In this document: piece by piece, positions 13,584 to 25,645 of the stretch
How positions within the stretch are numbered: the stretch's first letter is position 1
Layout: each line of letters begins with the position of its first letter
Assembly: GCA_001051155.2 (NCBI GenBank)
Contig: JYIP02000003.1
Location: 3,596,001-3,660,000 of the forward strand
Origin: Chrysoporthe austroafricana
Lineage: Eukaryota > Ascomycota > Sordariomycetes > Diaporthales > Cryphonectriaceae
DNA length: 64,000 nucleotides
Direction of reading: 5' to 3'
Translations under genes and position numbers: made by a program
The notes under the pieces: model-generated
Seen by the model: the letters and a program-made list of their open reading frames with translations, nothing else
Told to the model about the DNA's origin: nothing
Database searches by the model: none

Positions 13584-13776
13584 AATAATAGCGTAATAAA
13601 TAATCCGGAAAATTAGGGAATTATGCTATTTGCGTTTATTAGAATAAAGATTGAAAGACTTGGGTTTCCAAATTCTATTACTTATCCTATTTAGGAAAGC
13701 ACGACAAGCTATATAAACGAGCTAAGGTTACTTACAGGAATTGTTAAAAATAATAACCGATTGAAAGGGAGATAAT

Positions 13777-14231
13777 ATTATAACTTAGCAAGAAAATAAA
13801 GTATGCCGGGAAAAAAAATAGGGATAAGCAAGCGCCTTATCCGTAGCCTTATTTATAAAGCCCCTTCCCGTTGCTTACGTAAGCTAGGGTTAAAGGCATA
13901 TAATAGAGAGGATTTAGAGATTTGTTATAGAGCTACTCGATCCCGGATTTAAAGATTTAGCCCAGATTTAATAAATTTAGCAATATAAAATAGGAAAACC
14001 AGATATATATATAAAAAGTAAAACGATTACCAGATAAATTACTATAGTTTTCCAGTTATTAATTTAAGTATCAATTAAACTTTATTATTAATAATCGCTT
14101 AAAACTTATAAATATTGCGATATTCAGTAAATTATATTTCTATATTCAAAGCATATACTTAATACTGCTTTTATTAATATAAATCTTTTGACCTTATAGC
14201 ATATTTTAGGATTGCTATAGCATTTATAACA
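13777..14231 (+). repeat. 3' LTR of gypsy element II
   Basis: This 455-bp partner of the repeat at 6,799-7,253 is the same length, with differences that are mostly C/T or G/A. Its last bases TTATAACA mirror the TGTTATAA start. It is followed at once by the GATTT target duplication. Confidence 0.9.
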
Positions 14232-17200
14232 GATTTGTATTTTTGAAAATTCTAATATATGCCCGTATTAATTTTATAATTTTATAAAAAAATTCCGGTA
14301 AACGCTTGCAAATATATATACTGAAATCAATTTCCGATTCCTTAATAGCTTTATCTTTTCAAATCCTTAATTTATTATTGTTTTCGAAATAATCTTTTAT
14401 TTCGGGAATCTCTATATCCGGGAATCGGTATTTTTCTAGCTATTTTCCAGTAATTTCCGTAATTTATTAGAAAATATGCTTAATAAATAATAATTAATCT
14501 GAATTCAGCTTTCCTGAAAGCTATAATTCGTCTTTAATTCGTTAAAAGAAGTATTATTGCGCAATATAATAATAGTTATCGTAATTCGCTAGCAGGATTA
14601 TATAATTTGTCTGGAATAGTTTAATTATCCTTAGAAATTAGTTTTTTTAGATTTTCAAAAAGGTTATTACTTAATTCGTTATTAAAATTTCTTTAATTTA
14701 ATAGCTTATTAAGCAATTCATTTACCCTTTCTATTTCGGCTTGAATAGAAAAGTTATATTTTTGGGATTCGCTTAATATTAATAGGAATTAGCTTATAAG
14801 ATTTAAGCAGTATTATTATAATAATTGCAGCTTTTACTTATTAGGATCGTATTAATATTCGGGCAAATATTTCTATTTTCGTTATAGCATTACCAAAATA
14901 ACCAAATCGTATAAATAATTCTGAATTCAGAATATCCAATTTATAAAGAATATTATATTCTTATTTTAATAAAATGCTTGCTTCTAATCGATTTAATATT
15001 TAAGCTTTTATTCGAATATAAAATATAAGTAAATAGCCGTATTTATTGCTTTGGAAATATAAATCGAATTCAGCTTAGCTTTTTACTAGCAATTAGCTTA
15101 TATTTCTAAATTTAATTTTTATATTCCAATTTATTTTCGTTTTAAGGAATTATATTAGTAATTTCTCGGCAATAATATAACGATTAGCGCTTATATTAAT
15201 ACAAACTTTTATATCCGGCTTATTCGGGTATGCTCTAGCTATAGCTCTTATATATATATAGCTATTGCTTTAATAAAGCTTAATTGTAAGTATAGGAATA
15301 TTATATTCTAAGATTTCTCTTTTCTATATATCGATTTTAAGAAAATTCTATAGCTAATTAAATAGTTATATAGAATATTTAATATAGAATATGCCTTTAT
15401 TTATTAATAGTTTTATTTTTTCGGTTCGAAAAATTTAAATATTATTTTCGATTATTATATTCTCTTTATTAGCTTATTCTTTTAATTCGTTCTTTTATTT
15501 CTATAAATTTTCGCTATTTTCAGTTTCTTTATTTTATTTATCGCTATTCGCTATAAATAGATTATCGTTTATAAGGAAATAGCTTTCTCAAATTAACTTA
15601 TCTTTTTTATCTGGATTATATTGCAATTTTCCGTTATTAATATTAAAATTTGCTAAAATTAACTGGACAAAACGTTTTCTAATATCTTTTCGTATAAATC
15701 GATAATAAAAGCGCAATTAGAAATTTCGGTTTTTTGAAATTAAACTTTTGCTATTATTTATAATATTAATTAATATTTTCTTAGCTATATTAAAGATATT
15801 TTATTATCTGGCTATCCGTTTTTATAATTAGTTCCGAGCATTTATTAGCTTTCGTTATTATTCTAGTAAAAGCTTTCGGAATTCGTATTCCGGAATATAT
15901 TTAATATTTTTAAATAAATTTAACTAATTAAATATCCTTATTAAGCGAAATAAATATTCAAGTTTTTAAAGCTTAAATCTTCCAGAGCATTCTGGAAATA
16001 TATTAATTAAAAAATAAATATTAATATTGGGAAAATTAGCAGCCGATTATATAATTTTCTATACCGGTTGCGCAAGTTTACAAAATAGTTTTATTATACG
16101 GTTTGATTCGAAAATATATTATATTTCTTATTTTATTTTAAAACGTTTTTCGAAATCTTTCGTATTTTTATTTCGATTAAATCTATTAAAATATCTAGCT
16201 ATTAATTTTTTATCGATCCAATCCTAAATATTCTTAATTAAATACGAATTTGAATATTCGGTTAATTTAATAAATTAATAAATATAATAAATAAATTCCA
16301 GAATATTGCGATTATTTCGTATATTTTTTCTAGAATATTATTAAGCATTTAATAAATCTTTTGCAATTTTCCGCAATATAAAAAATTTTTTTTTTAATTA
16401 TTTCTTTTATTAATTCCAATTATATTTATATAAAATAAAATCTTTACGTTTTTAAAAAGATAATATAGAATAAAATTAAATATATATTATTTTAATTAAG
16501 CAAACGGGTAAATAAAAACTGAAATATTTAGCGCCTTTTATATTTTTGGTTATATATATTTTATATTAATTTATAAAAGCTTGAAAGTCTTTCCAAATAA
16601 TAATTTTGTTATTTATAATAAATATAATTATTAAATTAATATAATTATTCTAATTTTTATAAAATCGGAATTATTTTATAATTATATTTTTAAATTCCTT
16701 ATTAATATTAATAAGTAATGCTATAAATTTAAATAAATTAAATCGATAAGCTCGGGAATTTTTAAATTGCTTATAGCCAAATAATAAGTTTCGAGAATTA
16801 TTACTTTTACTATTGTTAAAATCCGATAAATCCAGTAATTTATCTAGCTTATCGATTAGTTTTTTTTAGAAATTAGGATTAATTTTAATATTTAGCTTAA
16901 AATTCGAAAATAATTTTTAATTTAATTAATTTTCTGCTTTTAATATAAATATTTGCCGGATATATTCCTTAATATTAAGAAATGCTAATTTAATAAAACA
17001 ATATCCGTTATTAGTATAATATTTCGCAATCGAAATGGGAAAGGGTTTTTTAATAAGTTCCGATTAAAGCGCTTATATATTGAAAGCTTATTGCAATCGG
17101 AATATTTTTTTAAACTCAATATATACTGCTTTTTCCGAAATAAAGCTATTTTAATAAATTGCTTTTATTTCGGATTATTATAGAAATTAATCCAATAAGC

Positions 17201-18130
17201 TAATAATTAGGAAAAAAAGGGTCGGGTATTTCTGAAAGATAATAATATAATTATTCGATTTTTTTTTATTTAATCTTTTTTCCTTATAATTTTTTTTCCC
17301 GAAAAATTGCAAATAATCTAATAAACCCGATTAGAGCATTAATATGCTTTTTGCTATAAAATTTATAAAATTAGCTAGGATAATTGCAATAGAATTTTAT
17401 TTAGAAATATTCCGATTTTAAGCTTTTATTAAAGAGAAAGAAATATATTTATTTCTTGGAATTAATTATTTTCTTTTGCTTTTATTTATTTTTCTTATTA
17501 TAATTAAAAAATTCCCGGATTTATCGATAAATCTAAAATTTGAATTTTCGGTCGAATATTATAATAGATAAATATATTTGATTCCGCTATTAGTATTAAT
17601 ATATTTAAATATATAATGCTTTCAATTTTCGATAAACTATTGCTAAGCTAATTTTTCTAATAAATTTTCCGGATTATTAAGTCGAAAAGTATTCTTGCTT
17701 TCATTCATTTTTATAAGCATTTATTATTGCTTTTCTTCCGTTATTATTTCGGCAAGCTTCCGAAATTTTCGATATTTGGAAAAGTCTTTTTAGAACGTAA
17801 TATTCTTTCCTATTTATTGGGATAAATTCTTATCGAAATTCGACTTTTTTCTCTTTTAAGTCTAGCGTTTAAACAATAAAAGCTATTCTTGCTTAATTAC
17901 TTATGCTTTTATTTTCTATAAAAGTGTATTAGTTTTTCTGGAATTCTGTTTTGCCTTTTCGTATCGATCGGCTAAAAGTTTCCAATTAACGAAAGCGTAT
18001 ATAATTTCGAAAAAGATTTTGATATCCGATATAACCCAATCTTTCCTTTCAAGGTTATTTAAAGCTTATATAAACTTATATACTTGGGCGGGATGCTTGA
18101 TCTCGATATAATCGATAAATAATTGTAATA

Positions 18131-18283
18131 TCTCTTATAAGAGCGCTATTTTTATAGAAGCCGATATCTTATAAGACCGATATTCTTATAAAAGCCGATA
18201 TTTTATAAAGCCGATACTTTTATAAAAGCCGTTATCTTATAAGACCGATATTCTTATAAGAACTGTTGCTTTATAAAGCCGAT
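18131..18283 (-). repeat. Leader minisatellite of family I (copy B)
   Basis: About eight imperfect 16-18-bp units of the type ATAAAAGCCGATATTTT lie just inside the 5' LTR. Copy C has the same array, in the other orientation, at about 20,605-20,760, with different unit lengths and number. It is therefore an inherited part of the element's untranslated leader. Confidence 0.75.
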
Positions 18284-18332
18284 AATCGAAACCCGATTAT
18301 ATAGCAAAAGCGTGCAAAGCGTAGCTATTAAT

Positions 18333-18540
18333 TGATAGTAAATATACTGAAATATATTATAAAGCCTGGTTTTTCCAAGAAAATAGATTATGCTAAAAGC
18401 TTATCAAAGCATTATATAAGCCTTTTAATAAAAGTATAGCATTTATTTAATAAATTCACTGCGTATTTATTAAAAGATTTATTATAGATTTATTAAGCGA
18501 ATTTATTACGAATTTATTTCGTTTATAAGTTTTGCTATTA
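18333..18540 (-). repeat. 5' LTR of family I copy B
   Basis: A 208-bp LTR in inverse orientation: it starts TGATAGTAAAT on the plus strand and ends GTTTTGCTATTA, the exact mirror of the family I LTR ends. Most differences from the other copies are transitions. Confidence 0.9.
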
Positions 18541-20343
18541 GTAATTTATATATATTTTAGAACTTATTTTCATATCGCGTTTGCTAAAACCTATTTTGCG
18601 CTTTTCTCGCAATATATATATTCGGTATTTATATATATAAATGCTAATCTAATTTAATTTTAAATTCAATATAATTAATTTGATTATTTCAGGCTTATAT
18701 TAATAGAAATATTATTTGAATTAATTATATAATATCGTATTTAGTATTTTTATTCGTTTTCTTAAAAAAAGCGAAATATTAATTAACTAAACTATTGCTT
18801 TAATGCATTCCGGTTATAGATTTTCAAATAAATAAGCTAATAAGCGAAAAGCTAATATGCGCTTAACGTACTTTCTTTCGGCCCGTTTAGCGCTTCCGTT
18901 TAGCTTTTTTATATATAAAAAAATAATTTCAAAATCGATTCTTTATTTTATATATTATTAAATATATACTATATCTGAATTTATCCGGATAATAGCTGCT
19001 TTTATATCTTATTTGATTTTATAAATATAAAGCTTATATTGCTTTTATATTTAAGTTTCAAAGCTTGTAAATATAATAAATATTATTAATTGCGTTTTAT
19101 TATTTAACGTATAAGCAAATAATTTCCTAAAATACTTATTTTTAATTATAAGAGCGTATTTTAATTTATTTTATATTTCGTAAAATATAAATAAATCTTA
19201 GCAAATGCGTTAAAAAAAGCAAGGGCTAGCGTTTTTAAACTTTATATATTTAATAATCTTTATAATAAAAACTTAAGCGTAATATTTATATTAAATACGT
19301 TTCGTATTATTAATCTTTATATTTTGTATAGCTTAAACGAATTGTTTTAAAGCATTAGCATTTAAATATCCCGACTTTAAATGCTAAAAGTATTTTGAAT
19401 CGCTTCTTAACAATATTTTATTTATAAATAAACAAAATAGCTTTTTATAATTGCCCGATTTTCGAAATAATAATATAAAATTTCCTATATTATTTAAAGG
19501 AATTTATATCGGGAATATAATATAAAAAAAACTAGTAAAAGGAATATATTTAAAGAAAACTAAATTAAATTGCTTTTATAGCTTAATTATTATAGAGTTT
19601 TGTTTAAATAATCCGAAACGCAATATATAATCCAAACCGCAATATTAAATTTGCTTTTCGAATAGCCGAATTTCCGAAATAATATTAATATAGAATCCTT
19701 TTATTATTGCGATTTAAGATAAAATAAGGTTTTCTATATTCGGTTCGCTTTTTCCGTTTAAAGCGCTTTTGAAATAACAGGTATTATATTCTTTAATTAG
19801 GAATATTGAAATGCTAGCATTAATAGTTTTTCTATTATACATAGCTTTAAAAGATTTAAGCTTGAAAAGGCTAATACTATTAATAAAATATATAACGCTA
19901 CAATTATTTAAAATAGTATTTCAAGAAAAAGAATAAAAAACTTAAAATAATATAAAATAAATTCTATTGCTTATTAGTAATTATATAAAGAAATCTAAAT
20001 TAATAAAAGTATTTAGCGAAATAAATAATAAAAAGCATAAATTAATCTTTTTAATAATAGCTATTAAGCTTAGCAATTAATAATATTAAAATAAAAATCT
20101 TTAATATTTTAGCTAATATTTTAGCTAATATTTTAGCTAATATTATTTTCTATTAATATATATTTCTAGCTATATAACAGCTAGCCGAGCTTTATAAGCT
20201 TTTTTGCTAGCGCTAAATATTTCTTATTGCTTAATTTCTATAAAGCTATTTTTCGTTTTGCTTTGGAAATAAATTTAAACCGTTTTTTGGGTTTCTTTTT
20301 TTATATGCAAATAAATTTCAATTTTCAGTAAATTTAAAAAGTC
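18541..20343 (-). mobile_element. Ty1/copia element, internal segment (pre-integrase and integrase relic)
   Basis: On the minus strand this stretch reads as decayed copia polyprotein. Near 19,699-19,673 is GFYINIISE, followed by a CGLDYILRFG-like segment, the pattern of the GAG-pre-integrase region of fungal copia elements. Near 18,905-18,790 is GSAKRAERK followed by LLAYLFENL.PECIKAIV, matching the integrase pattern N-G-x-A-E-R-x followed by L-P-x-x-L-W-P-E. It is the continuation of the copia fragment at 38,320-39,675, split by family I copy C. A short tandem repeat (unit TAATATTTTAGC) lies near 20,098-20,145. Confidence 0.75.
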
Positions 20344-20551
20344 TAATAGCAAAACCTATAAACAAAGTGAATTCATAATGAATTCGCTTAATAAATCTAT
20401 AGTAAATCCTTTAATAAATATACAGTAAATTTATTAGGTAAATGCTATACTTTTACTAGGAGGCTTATATAATGCCTTAATAAGCTTTTAATATAATTTA
20501 CTTTCTTGGAAAAATTATGCTTTATAATATATTTCAATACATTTATTATCA
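20344..20551 (+). repeat. 5' LTR of family I copy C
   Basis: A 208-bp repeat that starts TAATAGCAAAAC (TGATAG with one RIP-type change) and ends TTTATTATCA. It is preceded by the target duplication AAGTC. Confidence 0.9.
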
Positions 20552-20604
20552 ATTAATAATTACGCTTTATATATTTTTGTTATATAATCGGATTTCGATT
20601 ATTA

Positions 20605-20760
20605 GTTTTATAAAGCAATAGTTCCTATAAAAATATCAGTCCTATAAAATAACGGCTTCTATAGAAATATCGGCTTTATAAAATATCGGCTTTTATAAAA
20701 ATATCGATTTTATAAAATATCGGCTTTTATAGAAATAGTATTCTTATAAGAGATATTATA
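20605..20760 (+). repeat. Leader minisatellite of family I (copy C)
   Basis: About eight imperfect 16-18-bp units of the type ATCGGCTTTTATAAAAAT lie about 50 bp inside the 5' LTR, before the first readable gag sequence. The array corresponds to that in copy B at 18,131-18,283. Confidence 0.75.
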
Positions 20761-20779
20761 ATTATTTATCGATAATTTA

Positions 20780-23700
20780 TTGCTAATTCATTATAGCAAT
20801 TACTAGTAATAATATTTTATTATTGCGGCTTATCGATTATATCGAAATTAAGTATCTTGCTTAGGTATATAAATTTATATAAGCTTTGAATAATTCTGAG
20901 AAGAAAGATTAGATTATATCGGATATTAAGATCTTTTTCGAAATCGCATACGCTTTTATCGATTAGAAACTTTTAGCCGATCGATACGAAAAAACGAAAT
21001 AAAACCTTAAAGAAACCAATGCATTTTTGCAAAAGGCAAAAGCATAAGTAATTAAGCAAGGATAGCTTTTATTGCTTAAATGCTAGATTCAAAAGAGAAG
21101 AAAATTGAATTTCGATAAGAATTTATCCTAGTAAATAGGAAAGAATAATATATTCTGGGAAAATTTTTCCAAATATCGCAAATTTCGATAGCTTATCGAG
21201 GCAATAATAGAAGAAAAGCAATAATAAATGCTTATAGAAATAAATAAAAGCGAAAATACTTTTCGATTTAATAATTTGGAAAATCCGTTAAAAGAATTAA
21301 TTTAGCAATAATTTATCGAAAATCGAAAGCATTATATGCTTGAATATATTAATATTAATAACGGAATTAAATATATTTATTTATTACGATATTCGACCGA
21401 AAATTTAAATTTTAAATTTACTGATAAATTCGGGAATTTTTCAATTACGGTAAAAAGAATAAATAAAAACAAAAGAAAATAATTAATTCCAGGAAATAAG
21501 CATATTTCTTTTCTTTTAATAAGAACTTAGAATTGGAATATTTTTAAACAAAATTCTATTATAGCTATTCTAATTAATTTTATAAACTTTATAGCAAAAA
21601 GCATATTAATATTCTAATCGGATTTATTGGATTATTTATAGCTTTTCGAAAAAGAAAATTATAAGGAAAAAAGATTAAATAAAGGAAAATCGGATAATTT
21701 TATTATTATCTTTCAGAAATACCCGATCTTTTCTTTTCTAGTTATTAATCTATTGGATTAGTTTTTGTAATAATTCGAAATGAAAGCAATTTACCAAAAC
21801 GGCTTTATTTCGGAAAAGGCAATATGCATTAAATTCAAGAAAATGCTTTAATTGCAATAAGCTTTTAATATACAAGCGTTTTAATCGGAATTTATTAAAG
21901 AATTTTTTTTCGTTTCGGCCGCAAAATATTATGCTAGCAATAAATATCGCTTTATTAAACTGGCATTTCCTAATATTAAAGAATATATCCGGCAAATATT
22001 TATATTAAGGGCAGGAAATTAATTAAACTAAAGATTATTTTCGGGTCCCGAACCGGATATTAAAATTGATTCTAATTTTTAAAAAGAACTGGTTAATAAA
22101 CTAGATAGATTATCGGATTTATTAGATTTTAGCAATAATAAAAGCAATAATTCTCGAAATTTATTATTCGGCTATAAGCAATTCAAAAATCTTTAAGCTT
22201 ATTAACTTGATTTATTTAAATTTATAGCATTATTTATTAGCATTAATAGGGAATTTAAAGATATAATTATAAAGCAATTCCGATTTTACGAAAATTGAAA
22301 TAATTATATTAATTTAATAATCGTATTTATTATAAATAGCAAAATTATTATTTGAAAAGACTTTTAAGCTTTTATAGACTAATATAAAATATATATAGCT
22401 AGAAATGCAAAATATATTAAATATCTTAGCTTTTATTTATTTATTTGCTTAATTGGGATAATATATATTTAATTCTATTTTATATTATTTTTTTAAAAGC
22501 GTAAGGATTTTATTTTATATAAATATAATTAGAGCTAATAAAAGAAATAATTAAGAAAAGATTTCTTTATATTGCAGAAAACTGCAAAAGATTTGCTAAA
22601 TGCTTAATAATATTTTAAGAAAAATATACGAAATAATTGCAATATTCTGGAATTTACTTATTATATTTATCGATTTATTAAACTAGCCGAATACCCAAAT
22701 TCGTATTTAGCTAGAAATATTTAAAATCGGATCGATAAAAAATTAATAGCTAGATATTTCGATAGATTTAATCGAAATGAGAATGCAAGGGATTTCGAAA
22801 AATATCTTAAAGCGAAATAAGAGATATAGTATATTTTCGAATTAAATTGCGTAATAAGATTATTTCGTAAACCCGCATAATCGGTATAGAAAATTATGCA
22901 ATCGGCTGCTAATTTTTCTAATATTAATATTTATTTCCTAGCTAATATATTCTTAAAATGCTCTGGAAGATTCAGGCTTTAAAGATTTGAATATTTATCT
23001 CGCTTAATAAAGACGTTTAATTAACTAAATCTATTTAAAAGTACTGGATATATCCCGGAATACGAATTCCGAAAGCTTTTATTAGAATAATAATAAAAGC
23101 TAATAAACGTTCGGAATTAATTACAAGAACGAATAGCTAGATAATAAAATATCTTTAATATAGTTAAGAAAATATTAATTAATATTATAAATAATAGCAG
23201 AAGTTTAATTTTAAAAAACCGAAATTTCCAATTACGCTTTTATTATTAATTCGTACGAAAAGATATTAAAAGATATTTTGTCCAATTAACCTTAGCAAAT
23301 TTTAATATCGATAATAGAAAATTGCAATATAATTCAGATAAAGAGGATAAGCTAGCTCGAAAAGGCTATTTCTTTATAAATAATAATTTATTTATAACAG
23401 ATAGCGATAAATACGATAAAGAAACCGAAAATAGCGAAAACTTATAGAAATAAAAAGACAAATTGGAAGAATAGGCTAATAAGGAAAATATAATAATCAA
23501 AGATAATATCTGGATTTTTCGAGCCGAAAAAATAAAATTATCGGTAAATAAAAGCATATTTTATATCAAATATTCTATATAACTATTCAATTAGTTATAG
23601 AATTTTCTTAAAATCGATATATAAAAAAGAGAAATTTTGGAATATAATATTCTTATACTTATAGTTAAGCTTTATTAAAGCAGCAATTATATATATGCAA

Positions 23701-23790
23701 GAGCTATAGCTAAAGCATATTCGAATAAACCGAATATAGAAATTTGTATCGATATAAGCGCTAATCGTTATGCTATTGCTAAGGAATTGC
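20780..23790 (+). pseudogene. Long gag and retropepsin relic of family I (copy C)
   Basis: Read through RIP-type stops, a polypeptide of about 1,000 codons precedes the protease. Fragments include KIFFEIAYAFI near 20,920-20,955 and a segment near 22,360-22,800 (DFQAFIDQYKIYIARNAKYI, later RNENARDFEKYLKAKQEI). At 23,740-23,790 is CIDISANRYAIAKELL; the D-I-S there is two RIP-type changes away from the D-T-G of a retropepsin. I see no CCHC knuckle between gag and protease. This upstream part is much longer than a typical gypsy gag of roughly 300-500 residues, so it may hold more than gag. Confidence 0.65.
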
Positions 23791-24979
23791 TAATGCAATT
23801 CTTTAAAGCGAAAGTAAATTAGAACGTAAAGGTTAAGCTTAAAAGCATAAGCTAATCGCTAGCAAAAAGCTAAACTGAATTCGATTTGTATTTCTAGAGC
23901 AATAAATATAGCTATTTAATTATATTTCGTATCCGAATAAAAGCTTGAATATTGAATTAATTAAAAGCAAGCATTTTGCTAAAATAGAAATATAATATTC
24001 TTTACGAATTGAATATTTTGAATTCAGAATTATTTATATAATTTAATTATTTTAATAATATTACAATAAAAATAAAAATATTTGCCCGAATATTAATATA
24101 ATCTTAATAAGTAAAAGCTATAATTATTATAATAATATTGCTTAGATCTTATAAGCTAGTCCTTATTAATATTAAGCGAATTTCAAAAACGTAATTTTTT
24201 TATTCAAGCCGAAATAGAAAAGGTAAATGAATTGCTTAATAAGTTATTAAATTAAAAAAATCTTAATAATAAATTAAGCAGCAATTTTTTTAAGGATTTA
24301 GAAAAACTAATTTCTAAAAATAATCGAATTATTCTAAACGGATTATATAATTTTGCTAGCGAATTACAACAATTATTATTATATTGCGTAATAATATTTC
24401 TTTTAATAAATTTAAAACGGATTATAATTTTCAGGAAAATTGAATTTAAATTAATTATTATTTATTAAGCATATTTTCTAATAAATTACAGAAATTATTG
24501 GAAAATAGCTAGAAGAATATCGATTTTCGGATATAAAAATTCCCGAAATAAGAGATTATTTCGAAAATAGTAATAAACTAAAAATCTGGAAAGATAAAGC
24601 TATTAAAGAATCGGAAATTGAATTCGGTATATATATTTATAAGCATTTACCGGAATTTCTTTATAAAATTATAGAATTAATATAAGTATATATTAAAGTT
24701 TTCAAAAATATAAATCCTATTAATATATTAATCGATTAATAAATAAAAATTAATTTAATTGAAAAATAGCAAAATTAGAAAATAAAATAAAAGCTATATT
24801 ATTCAAATAAAGAAAATTAAGAAATAATTAACGAAATTTTAAATAAATTATATTAATAAAGTCGAGCTAAATAAATTATAAATATAATATTATTCGGTTT
24901 ATTAATTTTTATAATTTGGAAAAATATAAATAGTTAGAAAAAAAAATATATAATAATTAATTTACGTATTTTAAATAAG

Positions 24980-25130
24980 ATTTTAATCTTTAATATTTAC
25001 TTTTTATTATTATAATAAGAAATTATTAAATAGCTAAGAAGAAAAATATATATTATAGTAATAAATATATAATAATTTTTCTATTAATTCTTAATATATC
25101 CAGATTATAAAAACCGATTTATTATTATTA
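24980..25130 (+). pseudogene. Start of family I RT relic (copy C), cut by element III
   Basis: This is the sequence equivalent to copy A bases of about 680-832, the N-terminal part of reverse transcriptase. It stops at 25,130 where element III inserted, and the frame continues at 32,449. Confidence 0.75.
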
Positions 25131-25552
25131 TATTATGAACGCTGCAGCAAATCCTAAGATATACTGTAAGGTCAAAGGGTTTATGCTAACAAGAGCAGTG
25201 CCAAGTACAGCCTTGAATTTCAGGACAAAATTACTGAGTTTCGCAATATTTATAAGCCAATATGGCTATCAATAATAGGGTTCAATTGATACTTAGATTG
25301 ACGACTGAAGAGCTATCTATCTATCTGGTAGATATCCGGGCTTTATATATCCAGCTCTTCAGTTGGGAATAGCTAGGATAGCTTAGCTATCCTATTGGAT
25401 AGCCTGGGTAGCCTAGCTATCCTGCGATCCTAACCCTTGCGTATATAAGCATTGCGGGGTTCCTTTCGTAAGGTCCGGAAATCCTGGTACTCAGTAGGCC
25501 GTTTTCGGGTAACCGGGATATCGTACCCTGGTCTATACGTTAGTTCATAATA
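25131..25552 (-). repeat. 3' LTR of gypsy element III (left copy)
   Basis: This 422-bp repeat differs from its partner by about 15 sites, all transitions, with no gaps by eye. It contains an inverted repeat, ACTGAAGAGCT ... AGCTCTTCAGT (about 25,305-25,355), and a cluster of AGCTATCC/GGATAGC palindromes (about 25,368-25,425). Confidence 0.93.
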
Positions 25553-25570
25553 TCATCTCTTTCCTATCAG
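25553..25570 (-). other. Polypurine tract of element III
   Basis: On the element strand the bases directly upstream of the 3' LTR read AGGAAAGAGATGA, a purine-rich run at the position where plus-strand DNA synthesis is primed in LTR retrotransposons. Confidence 0.65.
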
Positions 25571-25645
25571 TTATTATCCTCAATAACTTTCTGTAAGTCT
25601 TTCTATAGCTTTCCCTTGTCCATTTATCGTCCCTTCCTGATCAGG

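Larger units (their letters stand above)
6799..14231 (+). mobile_element. Ty3/gypsy element II, full length, RIP-degraded
   Basis: A complete 7,433-bp LTR retrotransposon on the plus strand. The two LTRs are both 455 bp (6,799-7,253 and 13,777-14,231), begin T(G/A)TTATAAC and end TTATAA(C/T)A, and are flanked by a perfect 5-bp target duplication GATTT (6,794-6,798 and 14,232-14,236). Inside are gag with a zinc knuckle, protease, reverse transcriptase, RNase H, integrase and a chromodomain, then an antisense reading frame before the 3' LTR. It inserted into family I copy B. Stops and Cys-to-Tyr changes throughout match RIP, and the coding capacity is lost. Confidence 0.93.
14232..18540 (-). 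mobile_element. Ty3/gypsy family I, copy B (5' part), minus strand
   Basis: This is the reverse complement of the left part of family I: 5' LTR at 18,333-18,540, a leader with a minisatellite at about 18,131-18,283, then gag sequence running leftward to 14,232, continuing at 6,798-6,703 beyond element II. The remainder, with pol and the 3' LTR, must lie left of the window beyond copy A. Its right end abuts copia sequence; the five bases after it (GTAAT, 18,541-18,545) are the expected target duplication, whose partner is not in the window. Confidence 0.87.

Noticed and set aside
18541..18545. GTAAT as a proven target duplication for copy B
   Set aside because: The partner copy is outside the window, so it is only expected, not shown.
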